Below the pieces are notes generated by a model. The model saw nothing but the letters and a program-made list of their open reading frames with translations, did not search any database and was not told where the DNA came from. From DATEPR01 sp036503065 (lineage in GTDB: Bacteria; Actinomycetota; Actinomycetes; Mycobacteriales; Pseudonocardiaceae), in the NCBI GenBank assembly GCA_036503065.1, contig DASXXM010000286.1:1-10919 (forward strand): 10,919 nucleotides of DNA, written 5' to 3'. Position 1 is the stretch's first letter. Each line of letters begins with the position of its first letter. Below are positions 6,518-10,919 of the stretch, piece after piece. A program made the translations under genes and the position numbers.

Positions 6518-6546
6518 TTGACGGCCCTGGTCGGGGTGTCCAGGCT
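6518..6546 (+). promoter_or_regulatory. Promoter of the methyltransferase gene
   Basis: TTGACG at 6518-6523 and CAGGCT at 6541-6546 are separated by exactly 17 nt, the optimal sigma-70-type spacing, and the -10 ends 6 nt before ATG 6553. This is the best -35/-10 pair in the window. It implies a leaderless or nearly leaderless mRNA; the bases GGCGAG between the -10 and the ATG are too close to the ATG to act as a normal Shine-Dalgarno. Confidence 0.6.
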
Positions 6547-6552
6547 GGCGAG

Positions 6553-7308
6553 ATGACCACCGGTGCGACTCGCGACGGCTTCTCCGACGCCGAGGCCGCG
6601 GCGCTCTACGACTTCCAGTGCCCGTGGGACCTCGACGGACATCCCGAGAACGCCTATGTTTCCGCGCTCGTCCTGGCTGCCGAATCGGTTCTCGACGTCG
6701 GCTGCGGCACCGGCAGCATGTTGCACGTGGCCCGCCGTGCCGGGCACGTCGGCCGCCTGGCCGGGATCGACCGGGACCCCGCGATGCTGGACCGGGCGCG
6801 GCGCCGCAACGACATCGAGTGGGTTCTCGGGAAGGCCGAGGACATCGCCTGGGTCGACGCCTTCGACCTGGTGACGATGAACAGCAACGCCTTCCAGTGT
6901 TTCGTCACCGACGACGAGCTGCGCGCCTCCCTCCTGGCGATCCGTGCGGCGCTGCGGGACGGCGGCCGGTTCGCCTTCGGGACCCGCGACGTGCGGGCAC
7001 GTGCCTGGGAGTCCTGGCATCCGGCGAACGCCGCCGACACCACGCTGCCCGATGGCCGGGTGCTGCGCGGCTGGCACGAGGTGGAGTCGGTGGTCGGCGA
7101 CGTGGTCACCATGACCGAGACGACCGCGCTACCCGACGACACGGTCCTGCGCGTCGACCGGGCCGGCCTGCGCTTCTTCGACGTGCCGACGCTCGGGCGG
7201 TTCCTGACCGAGGCCGGCTTCCAGGTCGAGCACCAGTACGGCGACTGGCGGCGCGGGCCCGTCACCTCGACGAGCCGGGAAATCGTCACGATCGCGCGCG
7301 GAACCTGA
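6553..7308 (+). CDS. Class I SAM-dependent methyltransferase
   Basis: Predicted soluble methyltransferase, 251 aa, a normal size for a single-domain class I enzyme. Motif I VLDVGCGTGS is at residues 46-55. The acidic post-I motif GIDRD is at 71-75, an AEDI segment at 95-98 marks motif II, and LRDGGRFAFGTRD is the motif III region. After the core (about 45-150) a C-terminal beta-rich segment of about 80 residues, with RFFDVPTLGRFLTEAGFQV, resembles those of small-molecule methyltransferases. The acceptor is unknown. It starts 72 bp after the LLM gene behind its own promoter, and converges with tetR2, leaving 25 bp between stops. Membership of the same pathway as the LLM oxidoreductase is possible but rests only on proximity. 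Confidence 0.9.
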   Translation: MTTGATRDGFSDAEAAALYDFQCPWDLDGHPENAYVSALVLAAESVLDVGCGTGSMLHVARRAGHVGRLAGIDRDPAMLDRARRRNDIEWVLGKAEDIAWVDAFDLVTMNSNAFQCFVTDDELRASLLAIRAALRDGGRFAFGTRDVRARAWESWHPANAADTTLPDGRVLRGWHEVESVVGDVVTMTETTALPDDTVLRVDRAGLRFFDVPTLGRFLTEAGFQVEHQYGDWRRGPVTSTSREIVTIARGT

Positions 7309-7333
7309 CCGGCCCACGCCGCCGGCCCTGGTA

Positions 7334-8011
7334 CTACCGCGGTTTCGGCTCGGTGTTGATGTCGTCGCCAGGTCGACCGGGGCCGCTGAGACCCACCAGC
7401 TTGGTGAGGAGTCGGTCCAGCTGTGCTTCAACGGGTGGCCAGGAGAGGTCGGGCTCGTTGATCCGTTGGGACAGCATGCCGTTGACGGCCACCCGGAGAT
7501 CGGTCGCCACGATGGTCGCGTCCTCCGGCGGCGCGATTCCGGCGTCCATGCAGCGCTGCACGGCATCGACGGTGCGTTGAACCATGACCTCTTTGAACGG
7601 CATGCCGAGCCTGCGGTGCACGGTGCTCTCGTGCAGGACCTTGTACAGTCCCGGATGATCTTCCGCCCAGCGCGCCTTGGCCAGGATTGCGGCCCGCAGT
7701 GCGGCGCCCGGATTCGGTTGTGCCGCGGCGGCTTCGTCACCGACCCGGACCAGTTCCTGGTGGCAGCGCCGCATCGCGGCCAGCACGAGTGAGTCGCGAT
7801 CGGGAAAGTGCAGATACACCGAGGTGGCCGCGATATCGACCACCCGGGCGACCGCCCGCAGCGATAGCGCCTGGTCATCGGCGAGTTCATCGAGCATTCG
7901 CACCGCGGCGGTGATGATCTCCTCGCGCAACAGTTCGCCTCGGCCCCGGGCATTCGGCCGGCGTCGGGCCCTGCTCGCCGCTTCTTCCACACCGGCATTG
8001 TAACTGGACAT
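7334..8011 (-). CDS. TetR/AcrR-family transcriptional regulator (TetR2)
   Basis: Regulator of 225 aa. A basic, probably disordered N-terminal tail (residues 1-26, SRARRRPNARGRG) precedes the DNA-binding domain. The helix-turn-helix is at about 50-69 (SLRAVARVVDIAATSVYLHF), followed by PDRDSLVLAAM. The C-terminal domain has the AILAKARWAEDHPGLYKVL pattern of the TetR C-terminal group often called WHG or TetR_C_33. The last 20 residues are Gly/Pro-rich. ATG 8011 is 3 nt from the palindrome TAGCGCTA. The gene diverges from the CMD-like gene, whose start is 3 nt from an identical palindrome, which points to repression of both. The ligand is unknown. Confidence 0.93.
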   Translation of the reverse strand: MSSYNAGVEEAASRARRRPNARGRGELLREEIITAAVRMLDELADDQALSLRAVARVVDIAATSVYLHFPDRDSLVLAAMRRCHQELVRVGDEAAAAQPNPGAALRAAILAKARWAEDHPGLYKVLHESTVHRRLGMPFKEVMVQRTVDAVQRCMDAGIAPPEDATIVATDLRVAVNGMLSQRINEPDLSWPPVEAQLDRLLTKLVGLSGPGRPGDDINTEPKPR

Positions 8012-8014
8012 ACT

Positions 8015-8054
8015 TAGCGCTACGCTCGTTCATAGAGCTACAGCCGTAGCGCTA
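8015..8054. promoter_or_regulatory. Symmetric three-palindrome operator between tetR2 and the CMD-like gene
   Basis: TAGCGCTACG at 8015-8024 and its exact reverse complement CGTAGCGCTA at 8045-8054 form a perfect 10-bp inverted repeat with a 20-nt spacer. Each arm contains TAGCGCTA, itself an 8-bp palindrome (8015-8022 and 8047-8054). A third near-copy, TAGAGCTA, lies between them at 8033-8040, one mismatch away. The left palindrome ends 3 nt from the tetR2 ATG on the minus strand and the right one 3 nt from ATG 8058 on the plus strand. Centres are spaced 18 and 14 bp. Binding would cover both promoter and start regions. That TetR2 is the binder is inferred from adjacency. Confidence 0.7.
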
Positions 8055-8057
8055 TAG

Positions 8058-8804
8058 ATGTCCACTGACGGGAATCTCGTGACCATGACGAGCAACCTCT
8101 CCACCGCAGGCCCCGACCTTCGCGCACTGGACCCGGTCTTCGCCCAGATGGCGGCCGCGTCAACGGGGTACGCGGCGGCGACGCCGAACCTCACCGAACC
8201 CGAGAAGGTGTTTCTGCGACTGACCGCGGACGTCTGCCAGCAGTGTCTTGGCCTGCCTTTCGAAGTTCATGTCCGCGGCGGCATCGACCAGGGCGTGTCA
8301 ACGGGCGAAATGCGGGCCCTGCTGCGGTTCATCTCCTACGACTCCGGCTATCACGCCGCATTGAGTGCGTTCGAGCGGCTCGCCGAACTCGAGACGGCGC
8401 TCGGGCTGTCCAATGCGGCCGCCGAGCCGCTGCCGGACGAACTGTTGGCCACCGGCCCGGACGCCGCGCCCAGCCCGCTGCCGCAGCGGGCCCGCGCCAT
8501 CCTTCGGGACCTGGACCCGTCTTTCGCCGAGTACTTCGACCTGCAGTCCCGAATGCGCTCGACCTCAGGCGCCGGCACCCTGACCGTGCGTGAGCGGTCC
8601 TTCACCACGCTGAGCATCGATACGCATTATCAGACCCTGGGTGACACGTTCAGGTTGCACATCCAACGGGGACTGGATGGCGGTGCGACGCTCGCCGACG
8701 TCCGTGCCGTGCTCCGCTTCAACGCCCAGTTCGGTGCGACGCGTGCCTGGCACGCGTGGCAGGCGTTCCACGCCCACGTCGCCGAGGCCGGTTGGGTCGA
8801 ATAG
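8058..8804 (+). CDS. Tandem-domain carboxymuconolactone-decarboxylase-like protein
   Basis: Product of 248 aa with two CMD/AhpD-fold repeats. The first (about 45-115) has the family pattern HVRGGIDQGVSTGEMRALLRFISYDSGYHAAL. The second (about 175-245) reads LHIQRGLDGGATLADVRAVLRFNAQFGATRAWHA. The family includes PcaC (aromatic catabolism) and AhpD (alkylhydroperoxidase partner). Here Cys60 and Cys63 form a CQQC, but it sits eight residues before His71 instead of directly before the histidine as in the AhpD CxxCxxxH site, so AhpD-type peroxidase activity should not be assumed. ATG 8058 is used because of its symmetric position to the operator; GTG 8079, preceded by GGGA, and ATG 8085 are real alternatives. 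Divergent from tetR2 and convergent with lipB (46-bp gap). Probably the regulated target of TetR2. Confidence 0.82.
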   Translation: MSTDGNLVTMTSNLSTAGPDLRALDPVFAQMAAASTGYAAATPNLTEPEKVFLRLTADVCQQCLGLPFEVHVRGGIDQGVSTGEMRALLRFISYDSGYHAALSAFERLAELETALGLSNAAAEPLPDELLATGPDAAPSPLPQRARAILRDLDPSFAEYFDLQSRMRSTSGAGTLTVRERSFTTLSIDTHYQTLGDTFRLHIQRGLDGGATLADVRAVLRFNAQFGATRAWHAWQAFHAHVAEAGWVE

Positions 8805-8813
8805 TTCGGAGCC

Positions 8814-8848
8814 CAGATCGTGATCTTCATGCCGCCTCGGCGGATCTG
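8814..8848. terminator. Weak candidate bidirectional terminator
   Basis: In the 46-bp gap between the convergent CMD-like gene and lipB, CAGATC (8814-8819) pairs with GATCTG (8843-8848), and an inner stem CCGC/GCGG (8832-8835/8840-8843) has a CTCG loop; the two share base 8843, so they cannot both form fully. There is no T-tract on either strand. The position suits a shared terminator but the structure is modest. Confidence 0.25.
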
Positions 8849-8850
8849 CG

Positions 8851-9597
8851 CTAGGCGAGGTCGAAGGTGACGCCCGGCGCCGCCGGGGCGCGGCGGATCT
8901 GCCGGTCGGTGACCGGCAGCCTGCCGTCCAGCGCGTCCAGCACCGCCTCCTGGGCCACCGCCAACACGTCGGCGACCGTCACCTGTCGGCCCAGTTCGAC
9001 CGACAGCGACGTGACACCGGCGTCCCGGATGCCGCACGGAATGATCCGGTCGAAGTTGGCCAGGTCGGCGTCGCAGTTGATCTCGAAGCCGTGCATCGTG
9101 ACCTCGCGCTGCACACGGATGCCGATCGCGGCGATCTTGCGTTCGGGGCGTGACCGGTCGGCGGGGAGCCAGACGCCGCTGCGGCCCTCGACCCGGCCGG
9201 CCTCCGTGACACCGAACCGGTCGCACACCGCGATCAGCGCCTCTTCCAAGCGGCGCACGTAGTTGACCACGTCGATCGGGTTGGCCAGCCGCACGATCGG
9301 ATAGCCGACCAGCTGACCGGGGCCGTGCCAGGTGATCTTGCCGCCACGGTCCACGTCGATCACGGGGGTGCCGTCGGTCGGGCGCTCGTCCGGTTCGGTG
9401 CGCCTGCCTGCGGTGTAGACGGGGTGGTGTTCCAGCAGCAGCAGGGTGTCCGGCCCGGTGTCGGCCGCGCGCCCGGTGGCCAGTTCGCGTTGCAGCGCCC
9501 AGGTGGGGGAGTAGTCCACCAGGCCAAGACGCCGCACGGCTACCGGCGCGGCGCCCGCCCGGCAGGAGGTGCGCCGGCGGGTGGCGAGATCAGTCAC
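8851..9597 (-). CDS. lipB: Lipoyl(octanoyl) transferase
   Basis: Octanoyl-[ACP]:protein N-octanoyltransferase, 248 aa, first step of de novo protein lipoylation; transfers octanoyl from ACP to a lysine of the lipoyl domain. The signature RGGKITWHGPGQLVGYP is at residues 84-100, preceded by LLEHHPVYTAGRR at about 54-66. The catalytic dyad positions are Lys154 (RKIAAIGIRV) and Cys188 (IPCGI), with MHGFEIN at 168-174. The enzyme looks intact. GTG 9597 is chosen because TAGGGT lies 6 nt upstream. It follows the TIGR01777 epimerase after 16 bp on the same strand. The order E2, epimerase, lipB is as in M. tuberculosis; lipA should be next but is displaced by about 5.7 kb. Confidence 0.97.
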   Translation of the reverse strand: MTDLATRRRTSCRAGAAPVAVRRLGLVDYSPTWALQRELATGRAADTGPDTLLLLEHHPVYTAGRRTEPDERPTDGTPVIDVDRGGKITWHGPGQLVGYPIVRLANPIDVVNYVRRLEEALIAVCDRFGVTEAGRVEGRSGVWLPADRSRPERKIAAIGIRVQREVTMHGFEINCDADLANFDRIIPCGIRDAGVTSLSVELGRQVTVADVLAVAQEAVLDALDGRLPVTDRQIRRAPAAPGVTFDLA

Positions 9598-9603
9598 ATT
9601 TCG

Positions 9604-9609
9604 ACCCTA
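9604..9609 (-). promoter_or_regulatory. -10 hexamer TAGGGT before lipB
   Basis: On the minus strand TAGGGT (TANNNT) ends 6 nt before GTG 9597, in the short gap after the epimerase stop at 9614-9616. With no Shine-Dalgarno visible, this points to a leaderless lipB transcript inside what would otherwise be read as an operon. Confidence 0.45.
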
Positions 9610-9613
9610 CGCC

Positions 9614-10498
9614 TCAGAGCGTCGCGCCGAGCGCGTCCGCCAGCGAACTGTGGACAAACGAGAAACCCGCTCGTACCAACGCCTTCGGCTCGACGCGCTG
9701 GCCGCCGAGCAGGCCCTCCGTCGCGAATTCGCCGAGGATCGCCTTCAGCGCGAATCCGGGTATCACCCACGGGGCCGGCCGGCCGAGGGCGGCGCCCAGC
9801 GCCCGGGTGAACTCCGTGTTGGTGACCGGCGCCGGGCCGGTCAGGTTCACCGGGCCGGACAGCGTGTCGTGCTCGGCGACGAACCGGATCGCGGCCACCT
9901 CGTCGGCGAGCGAGATCCACGGCATGTACTGCCGCCCCGAGCCGAGGCGACCGCCGAGGAACAGCGAGAACAGCGGGCGGACACTGGCCAGCAGGCCGCC
10001 GTGCGACGACAGCACCAGACCGGACCGCACCCGCACCACCCGGGCGCCTGCCGCCTGCGCCGCCGACGTGGCCGCCTCCCACTCCTGGCACAGCGATGCG
10101 AGGAAACCCACGCCGGCCGCGGTGGTCTCGTCGACGAGCGCGTCGCCGGTGTCGCCGTAGTAGCCGACCGCGGACGCGTTCACCATGGTGCCGACGCCCT
10201 GCTCGGCGACCGCGGCCGCGAGGACCTCCGTCGGGGTGGTCCTGCTGTCCCGCAGCACCTGCTTGCGGGCCTGGGTCCAGCGCTTCGAGCCGATCCCGGC
10301 ACCGCACAGGTTGACCACCACGTCCGCGCCGGCCAGCGCGTTCGGCTCGAGGAAACCTGCCGGCGGATCCCAACGCCGCTCGTCGGCACCGGCCGGTTCG
10401 CGACGAACCAGCCGAATCACCTCGTCGCCCGAGCGCCGTAAGGCGGCCACCAGTCCGGTGCCGATGAGACCGGACGAACCGGCGACCACGACGCGCAT
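9614..10498 (-). CDS. TIGR01777-family NAD(P)-dependent epimerase
   Basis: Extended-SDR-like protein, 294 aa, of the TIGR01777 (SulA/YfcH-like) group whose physiological role is not settled. The Rossmann motif AGSSGLIG is at residues 6-13, VNLCGAGIGSKRWTQARK at about 62-79, and the characteristic SAVGYYGDTGDALVDE at 109-124. MPWISLADEVAAI follows in the second half, and the C-terminal 50 residues (PAPWVIPGFALKAILGEFATEGLLGGQRVEPKALVRAGFSF) match the DUF1731 tail. ATG 10498 begins directly at the Rossmann strand (MRVVVAG); the in-frame ATG 10558 would add 20 residues with no family counterpart. It sits between the E2 gene and lipB as does Rv2216 in M. tuberculosis. A perfect DnaA-box 9-mer lies within its last codons. 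Confidence 0.93.
   Translation of the reverse strand: MRVVVAGSSGLIGTGLVAALRRSGDEVIRLVRREPAGADERRWDPPAGFLEPNALAGADVVVNLCGAGIGSKRWTQARKQVLRDSRTTPTEVLAAAVAEQGVGTMVNASAVGYYGDTGDALVDETTAAGVGFLASLCQEWEAATSAAQAAGARVVRVRSGLVLSSHGGLLASVRPLFSLFLGGRLGSGRQYMPWISLADEVAAIRFVAEHDTLSGPVNLTGPAPVTNTEFTRALGAALGRPAPWVIPGFALKAILGEFATEGLLGGQRVEPKALVRAGFSFVHSSLADALGATL
9649..9657 (-). other. DnaA-box match inside the epimerase gene
   Basis: The minus strand reads TTGTCCACA here, an exact match to the actinobacterial DnaA-box consensus. It is embedded in the coding sequence for the C-terminal FVHSS of the epimerase, so it may be coincidental. Whether it is bound is unknown. Confidence 0.4.
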
Positions 10499-10730
10499 GA
10501 CACGATCGTTGCTGATTACCGACCCGTACGCGAGCCGGCCGATGGTGATGTGGACCATGTGCGCCGCCGTCCACCGGCCGAACTATGCGTCGACGAACTA
10601 CTTGAACCGTCCGGTGGGGACGTCGCCGAGAACCGGCCGGTCGCGCCTTCGCGGAGCCCGAACTCGCGGGGGCCCCCCGATTTCCAGTCTATTCGATCTT
10701 GAAGTGGGGCTCGACCGGATTTGGCTGACC

Positions 10731-10739
10731 TGTGGACAA
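10731..10739 (-). other. Intergenic DnaA-box match
   Basis: The minus strand reads TTGTCCACA, an exact match to the actinobacterial DnaA-box consensus, 8 nt beyond the terminator hairpin and in non-coding sequence. A single box without clustering or an AT-rich region is not an origin; it could be a DnaA regulatory or titration site. Confidence 0.5.
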
Positions 10740-10746
10740 CTCGATC

Positions 10747-10769
10747 GGCCCCGTCTCGGTGACAGGGCC
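10747..10769 (-). terminator. Terminator hairpin after the E2 gene
   Basis: Read on the minus strand, GGCCCTGTC and GACGGGGCC form a 9-bp stem (one G-U pair) closed by the 5-nt loop ACCGA. It begins 16 nt after the E2 stop codon. No T-tract follows, but such tail-less strong hairpins are common at actinobacterial gene ends. On the plus strand the G-U pair becomes a C-A mismatch, consistent with a minus-strand function. Confidence 0.6.
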
Positions 10770-10785
10770 CATCAACGAAACCTGA

Positions 10786-10919
10786 CTACAGGCCGAGATC
10801 GGGGTCGAACGCGCCCTCCTGCAGGCGGTGCTTGACCGTGGTGAGGAACCGGCCCGCGTCGGCGCCGTCGACGAGGCGGTGGTCGTAGGTCAGCGACAGG
10901 TAGGCCATCGAGCGGATCG
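10786..10919 (-). CDS. 2-oxoacid dehydrogenase E2 acyltransferase, C-terminal fragment
   Basis: The last 43 codons and stop of a gene running off the right edge. Translation of the minus strand includes YDHRLVDGADAGRFL, the conserved DHRxxDG active-site segment of the E2 catalytic domain, in which the histidine is the acyl-transfer base, and ends in FDPDLGL. The protein is the dihydrolipoamide acyltransferase core of a 2-oxoacid dehydrogenase complex. From gene order (next to the TIGR01777 epimerase and lipB) it is probably the DlaT/SucB orthologue shared by pyruvate and 2-oxoglutarate dehydrogenases in actinobacteria. Its lipoyl domains, outside the window, would be the substrate of LipB and LipA. 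Only the C-terminus is seen, so DlaT versus SucB versus a branched-chain E2 cannot be settled here. Confidence 0.9.
   Translation of the reverse strand, partial: IRSMAYLSLTYDHRLVDGADAGRFLTTVKHRLQEGAFDPDLGL

Larger units (their letters stand above)
10499..10785. other. Intergenic region between the E2 gene and the epimerase
   Basis: A 287-bp stretch with no gene I can support. It contains the E2 terminator hairpin and a DnaA-box match (listed separately), the palindrome GGGGGCCCCC at 10668-10677 and ACGATCGT at 10503-10510. The epimerase promoter must lie here, but I see no clear -10/-35 pair and no Shine-Dalgarno before ATG 10498. Open frames across it are low-complexity and Arg-rich, as expected for chance frames in GC-rich DNA. 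Confidence 0.5.

Noticed and set aside
5455..7077. Very long minus-strand open frame (540 codons) antisense to the LLM and methyltransferase genes
   Set aside because: Both plus-strand genes carry clear family motifs through their full length. The antisense translation is Gly/Arg/Pro/Val-rich without a recognisable domain, as expected from codon-position GC bias.
7309..7333. Possible terminator between the convergent methyltransferase and tetR2 genes
   Set aside because: The 25-bp gap has repeated GGCC elements but no stem longer than about 4 bp with a sensible loop.
3198..8804. A mobile genetic element carrying the insert
   Set aside because: No transposase, integrase, tRNA attachment site, terminal inverted repeat or flanking direct repeat could be found at the edges of the block.
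10499..10558. Twenty-residue N-terminal extension of the epimerase from ATG 10558
   Set aside because: TIGR01777 proteins begin at the Rossmann strand, which starts at ATG 10498; the extension has no family counterpart.
10668..10677. Palindrome GGGGGCCCCC in the intergenic region
   Set aside because: Too GC-simple and isolated to distinguish from chance in this base composition; no T-tract, gene end or promoter is aligned with it.

Overview
This is very GC-rich, gene-dense DNA (roughly 70% G+C by eye) with GTG starts, F420-type and TetR-type genes and actinobacterial gene order. The order dlaT/sucB, TIGR01777 epimerase, lipB on the minus strand matches Mycobacterium tuberculosis Rv2215-Rv2216-lipB. 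I infer an actinomycete, probably of the Pseudonocardiales (Amycolatopsis-like). No rRNA, tRNA, CRISPR array, transposase or phage gene is visible.

Layout. 1-333 is a G-rich non-coding leader with overlapping dyads. 334-2155 (+) holds an IspD/TarI-type cytidylyltransferase and a saccharopine-dehydrogenase-like oxidoreductase, 19 bp apart. lipA (lipoyl synthase) runs toward them on the minus strand, with 3 bp between the two stop codons. From 3198 to 8804 there are seven genes with no evident link to lipoate. They form two TetR-centred divergent modules. In module A an unknown protein and an SDR (minus) diverge from a TetR and an LLM-family oxidoreductase (plus). A class I methyltransferase follows. 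In module B a second TetR (minus) diverges from a tandem-domain carboxymuconolactone-decarboxylase-like protein (plus). From 8851 to the end, all on the minus strand, come lipB, a TIGR01777 epimerase and the last 43 codons of a 2-oxoacid dehydrogenase E2.

How the genes work together. LipB places octanoyl on the E2 lipoyl domain, LipA inserts the two sulfurs, and the E2 at the right edge is the likely acceptor. In M. tuberculosis lipB and lipA are adjacent; here about 5.7 kb separates them, so the middle of the window looks like an accessory insert in a core locus. The insert genes look like a small-molecule redox and modification set (SDR, LLM oxidoreductase, methyltransferase, CMD-like protein), each module controlled by its own TetR. 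No substrate can be read from the sequence.

The strongest signals beyond gene content are regulatory. Seven genes have a -10-like hexamer 6 to 8 nt before the start codon and little Shine-Dalgarno signal, suggesting leaderless mRNAs. The tetR1 intergenic region carries five copies of the heptamer CGGTA(T/C)G. The tetR2 intergenic region carries two identical TAGCGCTA palindromes, each 3 nt from one of the two divergent start codons, and a near-copy between them. Two perfect actinobacterial DnaA-box 9-mers lie near the right end.
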